Notes: generated by a model not told the origin, from the letters alone. Counted from the first letter of the stretch, positions 9,480 to 18,568 are shown. The stretch is DNA of 64,000 nt from Microbacterium sp. Se63.02b (GCF_014171575.1 NZ_CP050453.1:1984001-2048000); one strand, 5' to 3'. Made by a program: numbers and translations.

Positions 9480-9968
9480 ATGACCACGCATGACATCCTT
9501 CAGCGGGGGTTGTACTACGAGGAGTTCGTCGTCGACGCCCGGTATCTGCATCGGCCAGGACGCACAGCAACCGAGGCGGACAATGTGCTGTTCACGACGC
9601 TCACCATGAACACGCAGGCGCTGCACCTCGATGCGGCGTTCGCAGATGCGCAGGCGCCCTTTCACGCGCGGCTCATGAATTCGATGTGGACGCTGTCCAC
9701 GATGGTGGGGGCGTCGGTCGCGCAATTGACTCAGGGGACCCTGGTCGCGCAGCTCGGGTTCGGCGAGATCACCTTCCCGCACCCGCTGTTCGCTGGGGAC
9801 ACTTTGTACACCGAAAGCGTCGTGGCGGACAAGCGCCTGTCGTCGTCGCGGCCCGGACAGGGGATCGTGACGATCGCACACACGGGCCGCAATCAGGACG
9901 ATACGGTCGTCGCAACCGCTGTGCGGTCGGTTCTCGTGCACTGTCTCCCGGAAGGATCGCCCGCATGA
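9480..9968 (+). CDS. MaoC-family hotdog dehydratase/hydratase
   Basis: A 162-residue single-hotdog protein of the MaoC family, which hydrates enoyl-CoA thioesters to (R)-3-hydroxyacyl-CoA. The segment MNTQALHLDAAFA fits the conserved hydratase active-site region, and FPHPLFAGDTLYTES is the typical MaoC core. Its position between an acyl-CoA dehydrogenase and a CitE-type lyase copies M. tuberculosis Rv2499c. That context suggests hydration of 3-methylglutaconyl-CoA or itaconyl-CoA (inference from synteny). The ATG at 9480 fits a leaderless start; an upstream GTG at 9471 is in frame. The stop overlaps the next start (ATGA). Confidence 0.9.
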   Translation: MTTHDILQRGLYYEEFVVDARYLHRPGRTATEADNVLFTTLTMNTQALHLDAAFADAQAPFHARLMNSMWTLSTMVGASVAQLTQGTLVAQLGFGEITFPHPLFAGDTLYTESVVADKRLSSSRPGQGIVTIAHTGRNQDDTVVATAVRSVLVHCLPEGSPA

Positions 9969-10771
9969 CGTTCAGCCTCGGACCCGCGCTCCTGTTCTGT
10001 CCGGCTGACCGGCCGGAGCGTTTCGGCAAGGCGCTCGAGCGCGCGGACGCGATCATCCTCGATCTCGAAGATGCCGTCCTCCCTGACGCGAAAGCCACCG
10101 CCCGGGAGAACATCGTTCGTGCGGATCTCGACCCCGAGCGTGTCATCGTGCGCGTCAACGCTCCGTCCAGCGACGCGTTCGCTGCTGATCTCGATGCGCT
10201 CGCGCGCACGGCCTTCCGCACGGTGATGGTCGCGAAGACCGAGAGCGCGCGCTCTCTCTCGGTCTTCGACGAAGGCTACACACTGATCGCGCTGTGCGAG
10301 ACCGCCCGAGGGGTCCACGCAGCCGACAGCATCGCTGCCCATCCGCTGGTCTCGGCGATGATGTGGGGCGCCGAGGACCTCGTCGCGTCCCTCGGCGGAA
10401 CCTCGTCGCGAACCACCGACGGCGGCTACCGCGACATCGCGCGTTACGCCAGGTCACGCGTTCTGCTCGAGGCCGGTGCGCACGGGAAGGCGGCGATCGA
10501 CGCGGTGCACATCGACATCGCGGACGTCGACGGACTTCGGGGGGAGGCCGCGGATGCCGCCGCCTCCGGATTCCACGCCACGGCGTGCATCCATCCCGAT
10601 CAGGTCGCGGTGATCCGAGCCGCATACCGCCCCGACGCAGAGACGGTCGCCTGGGCGACTGACGTGCTCGAGGCGGCCGGTCACGAGCGCGGCGTCTTCC
10701 AATTCCGGGGGCGCATGATCGACGAACCCGTCCTCCGCCACGCACGATCCGTGGTCGCGCGAAGAACCTGA
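9965..10771 (+). CDS. HpcH/HpaI aldolase, CitE-like beta-hydroxyacyl-CoA lyase
   Basis: A 268-residue TIM-barrel lyase of the citrate-lyase-beta-like family. It shows LLFCPADRPERFGKA at the N-terminus (substrate arginine), AIILDLEDAV and MWGAEDLVASLGG (metal and CoA site acidic residues), and the C-terminal ACIHPDQVAVI block. Stand-alone CitE proteins do not form citrate lyase. The syntenic M. tuberculosis Rv2498c is reported to cleave (R)-citramalyl-CoA and (R)-HMG-CoA, linking leucine and itaconate breakdown, and the same role is a reasonable inference here. It is the last gene of the operon and ends 5 nt from the convergent esterase gene. No classical HMG-CoA lyase is present nearby. Confidence 0.9.
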   Translation: MTFSLGPALLFCPADRPERFGKALERADAIILDLEDAVLPDAKATARENIVRADLDPERVIVRVNAPSSDAFAADLDALARTAFRTVMVAKTESARSLSVFDEGYTLIALCETARGVHAADSIAAHPLVSAMMWGAEDLVASLGGTSSRTTDGGYRDIARYARSRVLLEAGAHGKAAIDAVHIDIADVDGLRGEAADAAASGFHATACIHPDQVAVIRAAYRPDAETVAWATDVLEAAGHERGVFQFRGRMIDEPVLRHARSVVARRT

Positions 10772-10776
10772 CGGCA

Positions 10777-12099
10777 TCAGCTCCAGCGTCCGCGCTCGTC
10801 TATCCACGTGTGCCACGGGGAGACACGTTCGACGTGCAGAACCGCATCGAACGATCGCCTGATGTCGGCCGGTTCCAGCTCCGGTCCGTTGTGCGTTCCG
10901 TGGACCCGGTCGAGGATTGCCGAAGCCGCGGGGGATGCTCTTCGCAGATCCACGAGGAAGGCACCGAGTCCGGATCCCGCGAGATGCGCGTCGAGGCTCT
11001 CCGGACGGAGGGTGCCGAGCTCCTGGAGGAACGGCGTCGAGTGCCCGGGAAGGTCATCGGGCGATGGGCTGTGCAACCAGACCTCCCCCTCGCCGAACGT
11101 GGTGCCGATCACGGTGTAGTCGTCGCCCAGACGGGCATGCAGGTGCGTGCCGACCGTAGCCAGGGGCTGCGTCACGAAGGGCGGCGCCAGGTAGGACGTC
11201 TTGCGCACGTGTCCGTTCGCGCCGAAAACGAGAATCCGCTTCTCCCTCTCCAGGATCCACTGCACGGTATCGGCCATGGTGAGGTCGCGGATGTTCGCCG
11301 CAGGCCAGGTGCGGGTCGCCCCGTCGAGCATGGCGGAAAGGAACGCATCCGCACCCCGTGCGGTCTCCGCCACACGGATCATGTGATCGACGGTGTCTGC
11401 CTCGGCGCCGTCGGCGAGGTAGTCGGTGCGGCGCGCTCGTAGCCGCTCGACGAGGGCGGCGATTCCCGCCGTGATGGCGTGACGCCGTGGTGCGTCGAGA
11501 GCCAGATAGCTGTGGATCGCGGGGGCGGCGCGCGCGAGCCCTGAACGGTCGGAGGGGAGGAAGTCGTGCGCCGCGATGAGCGTGCGGCGCAGGTGTTCGG
11601 CGTACGCGGGATCCATGCCGTCGAGGGCGTCGGCGACGGTGGTGAGCGCCGGCAGGGGAGAGGCGGCCGAATCAGGGATGTCCATGCCGTAGAAGTGCAG
11701 CGGAGCGACCGCAGTGGCGTTGTGTTCGCGCATCCAGACGACGAGGTCGAGCGCCTCCTGGCATTTGCCGAAGTGATACGTGATCCCCTCTGTGAGGGCG
11801 CGTCGGAGCGACCCCGTCCCGGACGACACCCATCGGTCAACGAGGGCGCCTTCCGGGAACCCGCTCTCGATGACCATCGCTGAGAACCCCGCGTTCTCGA
11901 CGAGGAATCGGAACAGGCGCCGACGCCATGCCGGAAACTCGTGTGTGCGGTGCATGGATTCGCCGAGGGCGACCACACGGCTGTCGCCGATGATGTCGAG
12001 CACCGGCGCCAGAGCGGTGTCGGAGACATCCTCGGGGTCTTCGCCGGCGAGGGGATGAGCGTCGAGTCGAAGCCACTCCGTCAACGCGTCGCCGTTCAT
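10777..12099 (-). CDS. Erythromycin esterase family protein
   Basis: The 440-residue protein matches the erythromycin esterase superfamily over its length: VVALGESMHRTHEF near the N-terminus holds the conserved Gly-Glu-x-x-His core, followed by VIESGFPEG, and FGANGHVRKTSY in the C half. Characterised members (EreA/EreB) hydrolyse macrolide lactone rings, but many chromosomal members have unknown substrates, so resistance should not be assumed. The gene is convergent with the catabolic operon and is not part of a visible resistance cluster. The start at 12099 lies 7 nt after a TATCGT hexamer, fitting a leaderless mRNA. Confidence 0.88.
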   Translation of the reverse strand: MNGDALTEWLRLDAHPLAGEDPEDVSDTALAPVLDIIGDSRVVALGESMHRTHEFPAWRRRLFRFLVENAGFSAMVIESGFPEGALVDRWVSSGTGSLRRALTEGITYHFGKCQEALDLVVWMREHNATAVAPLHFYGMDIPDSAASPLPALTTVADALDGMDPAYAEHLRRTLIAAHDFLPSDRSGLARAAPAIHSYLALDAPRRHAITAGIAALVERLRARRTDYLADGAEADTVDHMIRVAETARGADAFLSAMLDGATRTWPAANIRDLTMADTVQWILEREKRILVFGANGHVRKTSYLAPPFVTQPLATVGTHLHARLGDDYTVIGTTFGEGEVWLHSPSPDDLPGHSTPFLQELGTLRPESLDAHLAGSGLGAFLVDLRRASPAASAILDRVHGTHNGPELEPADIRRSFDAVLHVERVSPWHTWIDERGRWS

Positions 12100-12106
12100 G
12101 GCATCG

Positions 12107-12112
12107 ACGATA
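12107..12112 (-). promoter_or_regulatory. -10 hexamer TATCGT, leaderless esterase transcript
   Basis: On the minus strand TATCGT is followed by 7 nt and then the ATG at 12099. No Shine-Dalgarno sequence is present, so transcription probably begins at the start codon. Confidence 0.5.
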
Positions 12113-12181
12113 TGCCGTCGTGGCTCGATTCTCGGCAGGGTTCGCCGTCAGCAGAGCGGGCTGGTGCGCCGGCCGGAGGTG

Positions 12182-12768
12182 TCAGCCGACGGGTGACTCC
12201 TCGAGCAGCCGCAGATAGCCCGGGGTCGCCACGAAGCGATGAACCGATCCGTTGCGCAGCACGTCGCCCTCTCGAGGGAGCGTGCCCCCGGAGACATGGT
12301 CGATGACTGCGCGGATAACGCCTCCGTGCGCGACCACGAGGACGGATTCCGCTCGGGGGCCGACCGCCGACGTGCCTGCCGGGCGATCGCATGCAGCGCG
12401 GCGATCGCGCGCTCTCCGACCTGCTGCAGGGTCTCCGCGCCGGCGACCTCGGCGTGCCAGTCGCCGTACGCGCCGATGTAGTCCTCGACGAGCATGCCTT
12501 CACCTTCGCCGAACTCTCGTTCGCGGATGTCCGGGACCACACCGGCGACCTCGAGGCCCAACCGGTCGGCGATGATCTCCGCGGTCTCTCGCGCGCGCAG
12601 CAGCGGACTCGTGTACACGGCGTGATGGGTGCTCGTGGCGAGCTGCTCCGCAGCCCGTGCAGCGTCTTCGCGACCGGTCGCGTTCAGCGGGATGTCGGTG
12701 GACCCCTGGATGCGGCGAGCGAGGTTCCAGTCGGTCTGACCGTGGCGGACGAGAGTGAGATGTGTCAC
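12182..12768 (-). CDS. Histidine phosphatase / phosphoglycerate-mutase-like protein (frame broken as read)
   Basis: From GTG 12768 the protein begins [17 protein letters not shown], the RHG phosphohistidine motif of the family, and continues through SPLLRARETAEIIADRLGL. After HAIAR the frame must shift at the G run 12381-12383 to read ESVLVVAHGGVIRAVIDH, the second catalytic histidine block, and finish at 12182. One added base gives about 195 residues, the usual length. The start overlaps the Sir2 stop by 4 nt (GTGA), so both are probably co-translated. The substrate cannot be told from sequence; members include phosphoglycerate mutases, cobalamin phosphatases and broad-specificity phosphatases. 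Confidence 0.87.
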
Positions 12769-13604
12769 GTGAGCAGTTCCTGAAGGGCGGGGAGCACATG
12801 GCTGGTGCCTGCGGCGATGGTGACATCCGCCCAGGCATCCGCGCGCGTCGGCTCGTGGTTGACGATGATCAGTGGGATGTTGCGGCGACGTGCGCGCTCG
12901 ACCAGACGCACGCCGGAGTTCACCACGAGCGATGAGCCCGCGACGATGAGCGCCGAGCTGGAGCGGAGCAGTGACTCGGCCGCACGGAACCGATCCTGAG
13001 GGACGTATTCGCCGAAGAAGACGACGTCGGGCTTCAGCATCCCGCCGCACACGGTGCACACGGGGACCACGAAGCCATCCGTGGTCTCGGGGAGGACATC
13101 GCCGTCCGGAGCGAGGGCCACGTTCTCGGGAACGGTGATCCAGGGATTGAGCTCCTCGATCTGCACCGCCACATCACGGCGGTCGAAGACCTGTCCGCAC
13201 TGGAGACACAGCACCCGACGCATCGTGCCGTGCACCTCGATCACGTGAGAGCTGCCGGCGCGGAGATGCAAGCCGTCGACGTTCTGGGTGATGACTCCCG
13301 ATACTCGTCCCGTCGCTTCGAGCTCGGCGAGGGCGATGTGACCGGCGTTCGGAGCCGCCTGAGCGAATGCCCGCCACCCGAGATGTCCACCGACCCAGTA
13401 GCGTCTGCGAGCCGCCTCGTCGCCCAGGTATGTCTGGATGGTCATCGGATCGCTGCGCGTGCGTGCACCTGCTCCGCGATAGGCGGGAATGCCGGAGTCC
13501 GTCGAGATCCCGGCGCCGGTCAGCAGGGCGATGCGCTTCTCTCGCAGCAGCTCGGCGGCATGGGCGATGGTGCCCGACAGCTCAGCAGTGTTCGACACGC
13601 TCAC
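12765..13604 (-). CDS. Sir2-family NAD-dependent protein deacylase
   Basis: A 279-residue sirtuin that removes acyl groups from lysines using NAD+. Visible motifs are the NAD-binding [18 protein letters not shown], the catalytic [20 protein letters not shown] with HGT next to it, and four zinc cysteines in two pairs (CLQCG and CTVCGG). The usual GIPDFR is GIPAYRG here, as in a subgroup of actinobacterial sirtuins. The downstream phosphatase overlaps by 4 nt. The gene is divergent from the SpoU methyltransferase gene. Targets are unknown, but acyl-CoA synthetases are common bacterial sirtuin substrates. Confidence 0.93.
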   Translation of the reverse strand: MSVSNTAELSGTIAHAAELLREKRIALLTGAGISTDSGIPAYRGAGARTRSDPMTIQTYLGDEAARRRYWVGGHLGWRAFAQAAPNAGHIALAELEATGRVSGVITQNVDGLHLRAGSSHVIEVHGTMRRVLCLQCGQVFDRRDVAVQIEELNPWITVPENVALAPDGDVLPETTDGFVVPVCTVCGGMLKPDVVFFGEYVPQDRFRAAESLLRSSSALIVAGSSLVVNSGVRLVERARRRNIPLIIVNHEPTRADAWADVTIAAGTSHVLPALQELLT

Positions 13605-13704
13605 AGGACCTCCTCGAGCGAGTCTACGGCGTGGCGGCGAGGCCGGCCTTCATCGCCGTCATGCGCGGTCGCGGCACCGTCGAGCCGGTGGCAGAGTGGA
13701 TGCC

Positions 13705-14505
13705 GTGCACCTGCAGACTGTGACCGATGCCGCGGACCGACGCCTCGACGACTATCGCGGACTCACCGACGTCGCGCTGCGATCGCTCGGAGACCCTGGA
13801 CGCGGACTCTACATCGCCGAGTCGACCAAGGTCATCGCCCGCGCTGTCGCGGCAGGCCATCTGCCGCGCTCGGTTCTGGTTCAGGAGCGTCGCGTGGACG
13901 AGATCGGCGCCATCGTCGGTGAGCTCGACGTGCCCGTGTACGTCGTCCCCGACGAGGTGGCGGAGGCGGTGACGGGCTTCGCGGTTCACCGCGGGACGAT
14001 TGCATCGATGCATCGGCCGGAGCTCCCGAGCGTGCGCGACGTCATCGAGGGAGCATCGGTCGTCCTGATCCTCGAGAACATCGGCGACCACACGAACGTC
14101 GGAGCGGCGTTCCGTGCGGCGGCGGGACTCGGTGCGGATGCCGTCCTGGTCGCGCCTCGGGGAGCGGATCCGCTGTATCGACGGAGCGTTCGCGTGAGCA
14201 TGGGAACCGTCTTCCAGGTGCCGTGGACCCGCATCGTCGACTGGGAGGCCGCGATCGCTGACCTGCACGATGCCGGGTTCGACATCGCCGCACTCGCGTT
14301 GAGCGATGACGCCGTGACGCTCGACGCCTACGTCGCCGACCGTCCGGATCGCGTCGCGCTCGTCATGGGCTCAGAGGGTGACGGCCTCTCCCGCACGGCC
14401 ATCGACAGCGCGGACACGGTCGTCACCATCCCGATGTTCGGTGGCGTCGATTCGTTGAACGTCGCGTCAGCCGCGGCCGTCGCGCTCTGGGCTGTGCGGC
14501 GCTGA
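13705..14505 (+). CDS. SpoU (TrmH) family RNA 2'-O-methyltransferase
   Basis: The protein (about 266 residues) methylates ribose 2'-OH groups in tRNA or rRNA using S-adenosylmethionine, with the SPOUT knot fold. All three SpoU motifs are present: NVGAAFRAAAGLGADAVLV, VALVMGSEGDGLS, and IPMFGGVDSLNVASAAAVAL. An N-terminal substrate-binding domain (LRSLGDPGRGLYIAESTKVI) precedes them. Starts at GTG 13696, 13705 and 13720 are possible. 13705 is preferred because a CAGAGT hexamer ends 7 nt upstream, the spacing of leaderless genes in this window. The exact RNA target is not predictable. Confidence 0.88.
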   Translation: MHLQTVTDAADRRLDDYRGLTDVALRSLGDPGRGLYIAESTKVIARAVAAGHLPRSVLVQERRVDEIGAIVGELDVPVYVVPDEVAEAVTGFAVHRGTIASMHRPELPSVRDVIEGASVVLILENIGDHTNVGAAFRAAAGLGADAVLVAPRGADPLYRRSVRVSMGTVFQVPWTRIVDWEAAIADLHDAGFDIAALALSDDAVTLDAYVADRPDRVALVMGSEGDGLSRTAIDSADTVVTIPMFGGVDSLNVASAAAVALWAVRR

Positions 14506-14510
14506 CGCTC

Positions 14511-15338
14511 TCAGTCCCTGCCCGGCAGGATGATCGGCGAGGGGTCTGGGCGCTTCGCCATCACGTTGTCACCAGACGACTGGTGGCGCAGTCGGCGCAG
14601 AACCCACGGCACCAGGTGCTCGCGCGCCCAGCCGAGGTCCTCCGACCGTGCTTCTCTCCAGGTGCGCAGGGGGAGCGGTTCCGGCTGCATCGCTTCGAGG
14701 TCGTTCGGAACGTTCAAGGCACGGAGCACCATCCGGGCGACTTCATGGTGACCGAGCGCGTTGTAATGGAGTCGGTCGTCGTCGAAGAACCTCATGTCCT
14801 GCACGACCTTGAGCGCCCACTGGTCCGCGACGATGCAGTCGTGGCGCTCTGCGATGGCGCGGACGTTCTCGTTGTAGATGGCGACCTTGCCTCGGAATGC
14901 ACGGAACACGGGTGTGAAACCGGTGTCGATTCCGGTGAAGAGCAGAACGGCGGCCCCTGTCGATGACAGCCGCGCCACGGCGTCTTCGAGTTGGCTCGCG
15001 ATCGCATCGGGGTCGGTCCCCGGTCGGATCACGTCGTTTCCACCCGCGCAGATCGACACGAGGTCCGGTCGCAGGGCGACGGCAGGCTCGATCTGGTCTG
15101 CGACGATCTGCGCGATCAGCTTGCCCCTGACGGCGAGGTTGGCGTAGGCGAAATCGTCGACCTGAGAGGCGAGGACTTCCGCAACACGATCGGCCCAGCC
15201 CCTGTGGTTCCCCGGGTTGGCGGGATCGGGGTCGCCGATGCCCTCGGTGAACGAGTCGCCGACCGCGACGAATCGGCGCCACGGGTGTGCGCTCTCGTTC
15301 GGTACGTACGGGGTCCGAGTCGAATCCTGGTCGGTCAT
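14511..15338 (-). CDS. SGNH/GDSL-type hydrolase
   Basis: The 275-residue esterase-like protein has the block I serine motif FVAVGDSFTEGIGD, block II glycine in RGKLIAQ, block III GGNDVIRP, and block V DRLHYNALGHHEVA with the catalytic His. No signal peptide is seen, so it is probably cytoplasmic. The substrate is unknown; SGNH enzymes act on lipids, acetylated sugars or peptidoglycan-related esters. A ribosome site (AAGGAGAG) precedes ATG 15338. It is convergent with the methyltransferase gene, with a 5-nt gap. A paralogue with the same motifs lies at 45512-46267. Confidence 0.9.
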   Translation of the reverse strand: MTDQDSTRTPYVPNESAHPWRRFVAVGDSFTEGIGDPDPANPGNHRGWADRVAEVLASQVDDFAYANLAVRGKLIAQIVADQIEPAVALRPDLVSICAGGNDVIRPGTDPDAIASQLEDAVARLSSTGAAVLLFTGIDTGFTPVFRAFRGKVAIYNENVRAIAERHDCIVADQWALKVVQDMRFFDDDRLHYNALGHHEVARMVLRALNVPNDLEAMQPEPLPLRTWREARSEDLGWAREHLVPWVLRRLRHQSSGDNVMAKRPDPSPIILPGRD

Positions 15339-15471
15339 CCAGCTCTCCTTCGCGAACGTGCGCGCACGGCGGTGGCCGCGACGCAGTGACAGAGCCTACC
15401 CGCAGCGGCGCACACGAGGGAGGGGCGCGCGGGGGAGTCGTGGCGGGTGAGCCGGTGTCGCCGGCACCGAT

Positions 15472-15477
15472 TATCGT
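15472..15477 (+). promoter_or_regulatory. -10 hexamer TATCGT, leaderless helicase transcript
   Basis: TATCGT ends 7 nt before ATG 15485. This spacing picks 15485 over the upstream in-frame starts that would extend the protein by 66 residues. Confidence 0.5.
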
Positions 15478-15484
15478 TGACTCG

Positions 15485-17227
15485 ATGCTCTCTCCGTCCT
15501 TTCCTCAACGTGCCCCCTGGGGAACCGCGAGCAAGTTGCGTGCCTGGCAGCAGGAGGCGCTGGAACAGTACTTCCGCGACGATCAGCGGGACTTCCTCGT
15601 CGCCGCGACGCCCGGTGCAGGCAAGACGACGTTCGCGCTGACCCTCGCCGTCGAGCTGATGCGCATCGGCGAGGTCAATCGCATCATCGTGGTGGCGCCG
15701 ACCGAACACCTCAAGACCCAGTGGGCCGACGCCGCTGCGCGAGTGCACATCCGCCTCGATCCTCGTTTCCGCAACAGCGATTGGGCTCCGGCACGGCACT
15801 ATCACGGAGCAGTCGTCACCTACGCGCAGGTCGCGGCGAAGTCCTCGGTGCACCGGCATCTCACCGAGGATGCGCAGACCCTCGTGATCCTCGACGAGGT
15901 GCACCACGGCGGAGACGCGCTGAGCTGGGGCGACGCCATCCGCGACGCCTATGGGCCCGCGAAGCGGCGTCTGCTGTTGTCGGGCACCCCGTTCCGCAGT
16001 GACACCGCGCCGATCCCGTTCGTCGAGTACCACCCCGACGAGTCGGGTGCGCGCATCTCGCGCACCGACTACAACTACGGATACGGGCGGGCACTGGCCG
16101 ACGGCGTCGTGCGTCCCGTGCTGTTCCACATGTACGCAGGCAAGATGCGCTGGCGCACGACGACGGGTGATGAGCTCGAGACTCATCTGGGTCAAGACAA
16201 CACCAAGGACGTCACGTCTCAGGCGTGGCGGACGGCACTCGATCCCGAGGGCGACTGGATGCCCGCCGTGCTGTCGGCGGCCGATCGTCGCCTGACCGAG
16301 ATCCGTCACCACGTCCCGGACGCCGGCGGCCTCGTGCTCGCCACCGATCAGACGGTCGCTCGCGCCTATGCCAAGATCCTCCACAGCATCACTCGCCAGC
16401 AGCCGACGGTCGTGTTGTCCGACGACGCGACGGCCTCGGAGCGCATCGAGAAGTTCAGCGCGAGCGATGCCCGGTGGATGGTGGCCGTCCGCATGGTGTC
16501 AGAGGGCGTCGACGTGCCACGGCTCGCTGTCGGGGTGTACGCCACATCGTCGTCCACCCCTCTGTTCTTCGCGCAGGCCATCGGCCGATTCGTGCGGGCA
16601 CGACGGCGCGGAGAAGCAGCCAGTGTGTTCCTGCCGCAGGTGCCGGTTCTCATGGGTCTCGCGAACGAGATGGACAAGCAGCGCGACCACGCTCTCGACC
16701 GGCAGTCGAAGGAAGACGACGGGCTCGACGACTCGTTGCTGGAGAGCGCGAACCGCGAGGAGGAGACCTCCGACGCGCTGACGCAGGAGTTCAGTTATCA
16801 GGCGCTCTCGTCCGTCGCGCATTTCGATCGCGTCGTGTTCGAAGGTCAGGAGTTCGGACAGCTGGCGGAGCCGGGCACCCCCGAGGAGGAGGAGTTCATC
16901 GGCTTCCCCGGCCTGCTCGAGCCCGAGCACGTGCACGAGCTTCTCATGCAACGTCAGAGTCGCCAATCCCGCCTGCGCGAGGCGAGGGAGGCTTCGGCGG
17001 GACCGACGGAGTCGACCACCTTGCCGCCGCCGCTGCACCGCACGCTCAAGGAGCAGCGCCAGCTGTTGAACAGCCTCGTGGGGCTCTATGCACGACAGCG
17101 CGGCGAGCCCCACGGAGCGGTGCACGCCGAGCTGCGACGCATCTGTGGAGGACCCGCGGTGGCTCAGGCGACCGTGACGCAGTTGCAGTCGCGCATCGAG
17201 GTCCTGCGCAAGCGCGTCCGCTCCTGA
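15485..17227 (+). CDS. DEAD/DEAH-box superfamily 2 helicase
   Basis: A 580-residue superfamily 2 ATPase. Motif I is AATPGAGKTTFAL, motif II DEVHHGGD, motif III LLLSGTPFRSD, and the helicase C domain contains MVSEGVDVPRLAV (motif V) and QAIGRFVRARRRGE (motif VI). This architecture resembles the DNA-repair/restriction-like SF2 helicases (RadD/XPB relatives) common in actinobacteria. The C-terminal ~170 residues have no recognised domain and include an acidic stretch and a basic QSRQSRLREAREA helix. No nuclease or methylase gene lies beside it, so it does not look like part of a defence system. The gene is monocistronic, divergent from the SGNH gene. Confidence 0.9.
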   Translation: MLSPSFPQRAPWGTASKLRAWQQEALEQYFRDDQRDFLVAATPGAGKTTFALTLAVELMRIGEVNRIIVVAPTEHLKTQWADAAARVHIRLDPRFRNSDWAPARHYHGAVVTYAQVAAKSSVHRHLTEDAQTLVILDEVHHGGDALSWGDAIRDAYGPAKRRLLLSGTPFRSDTAPIPFVEYHPDESGARISRTDYNYGYGRALADGVVRPVLFHMYAGKMRWRTTTGDELETHLGQDNTKDVTSQAWRTALDPEGDWMPAVLSAADRRLTEIRHHVPDAGGLVLATDQTVARAYAKILHSITRQQPTVVLSDDATASERIEKFSASDARWMVAVRMVSEGVDVPRLAVGVYATSSSTPLFFAQAIGRFVRARRRGEAASVFLPQVPVLMGLANEMDKQRDHALDRQSKEDDGLDDSLLESANREEETSDALTQEFSYQALSSVAHFDRVVFEGQEFGQLAEPGTPEEEEFIGFPGLLEPEHVHELLMQRQSRQSRLREAREASAGPTESTTLPPPLHRTLKEQRQLLNSLVGLYARQRGEPHGAVHAELRRICGGPAVAQATVTQLQSRIEVLRKRVRS

Positions 17228-17383
17228 GCGCGGGAACCTACGCCGCACGGGCGCCTTTTCGATGTCCCGCTTCGGATTCCCGAAATGCTGTCAATCCGCG
17301 TCGGAGCAGGGCTCACGTCGTCGTCCGCGGATAGCGTGGAACGGTTGCCCGCGCATCGGGCACCATCATCTCCGGGAGGACCC

Positions 17384-18475
17384 ATGACAGCGCCCGCTGC
17401 CGCCCCCACGCCCGCCGATCGCCGCCGCTGGGCCCGCTACCTTGTCGAGGAGCGCGCCGAGGGTGCGGTGTACCAGAACCTCGCCATGCGCCGAGAGGGA
17501 GAGGAACGCCAGATCCTGCTCAGCCTCGCCGATGCCGAGCGCCGACACGAGCAGCACTGGCTCGACCTCCTCGGCACGGAACCCGCACGGCTTCCCGGGC
17601 GGGGATCCGCTCGCGCATGCTGGCGTGGATGGCGGGTCGGTTCGGTTCGATCTTCGTTCTCGCGCTCGCCCAGAGCGCAGAGGCGCGCTCCCCATACGAC
17701 GCGGAACAGTACGCGACGCCGGCGATGCGGGCTGACGAGAAGGTCCACCACGAGGTCGTGCGCGGCCTCGCCGCGCGGGGACGGAGACGGCTCTCCGGAT
17801 CATTCCGCGCGGCGGTGTTCGGCGCCAATGACGGGCTCGTCAGCAACCTCGCGCTGGTCCTCGGGATCGGTGCCACCGGGGTCAGTTCCGGGTTCGTCCT
17901 GTTCAGCGGCATCGCAGGACTCCTCGCGGGTGCGCTCTCCATGGGGCCGGCGAGTTCGTCTCGGTGCGGTCCCAACGGGAGCTGCTCGCCGCAACCGAGG
18001 CGAATGAGGATGCGGCGGCCGCGGCCGGGGATCTCGACATCGATGAGAACGAACTCGCGCTCGTCTACCGAGCGCGCGGGATGGCGCAGGAGGAGTCCCT
18101 TGCCCGCGCTCGGCGGATCGTGACCGCGGCCCGCGCCGGGGTCCGGCGCGCAGCGACGGGGCCCGTCGACATCCAGGGCGGCGACGACCATGAGATCGTC
18201 GGCAGCGACTGGACGGCGGCGATCTCGAGCTTCCTGCTGTTCGCGTCCGGGGCGATCATCCCCGTTCTGCCCTGGATCTTCGGCCTTCAGGGGCGACGGC
18301 GATCATCGTCGCGCTCGTGCTCGTCGGCGTCGCCCTCCTGAGCACGGGCGCGATGGTGGGCGTCCTCTCGGGCGGTCCGCCACTGCGCCGTGCTCTCCGG
18401 CAACTCGCGATCGGATTCGGCGCCGCCGCCATCACCTACGCCCTCGGGTTGCTCTTCGGCGTCGGCGCAGTGTGA
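17384..18475 (+). CDS. VIT/CCC1-family metal transporter with N-terminal ferritin-like domain (three frame breaks as read)
   Basis: The N-terminal part (residues ~10-100) is rubrerythrin/ferritin-like, with spaced Glu and His residues in LVEERAEGAVYQNLAMR and ADAERRHEQHWLDLL. The rest is a VIT1/CCC1 membrane domain (FGANDGLVSNLALVLGIGAT, then three further hydrophobic segments ending ITYALGLLFGVGAV). Such proteins export Fe2+ or Mn2+ from the cytoplasm. The frame needs one extra G at each of three runs: 17601-17604, 17943-17946 and 18290-18293. Corrected, it gives about 364 residues. ATG 17384 follows GGGAGGA. A strong hairpin follows the stop. Metal specificity is not determined. Confidence 0.88.
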
Positions 18476-18477
18476 TG

Positions 18478-18516
18478 CCGTCGGGGTCGGTCCTCGCGGA
18501 GGACCGACCCCGACGG
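18478..18516 (+). terminator. Long hairpin terminator after the VIT-family gene
   Basis: An 18-bp perfect stem (arms 18478-18495 and 18499-18516) with a 3-nt GCG loop begins 2 nt after the transporter stop. It lacks a U-tract, as is common for high-GC actinobacterial terminators. Confidence 0.75.
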
Positions 18517-18524
18517 ACACGACA

Positions 18525-18560
18525 GAGAAGGCCCCGGATCCTCAGATCCGGGGCCTTCTC
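18525..18560 (-). terminator. Hairpin terminator downstream of tRNA-Leu(GAG)
   Basis: A perfect 16-bp stem (18525-18540 with 18545-18560) and a 4-nt loop lie 8 nt beyond the tRNA 3' end on the minus strand, and could also back up the plus-strand terminator at 18478. Confidence 0.75.
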
Positions 18561-18568
18561 ATTACCTG

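Noticed and set aside
10777..12099. Macrolide resistance gene
   Set aside because: The protein is in the erythromycin esterase superfamily, but chromosomal members often have other substrates and no resistance context exists here, so only the family name is given.
1744..18475. Programmed ribosomal frameshifting as the cause of the broken genes
   Set aside because: The sites lack slippery heptamers with downstream structures, differ in sequence and occur in unrelated metabolic genes; missing bases in homopolymers explain them more simply.
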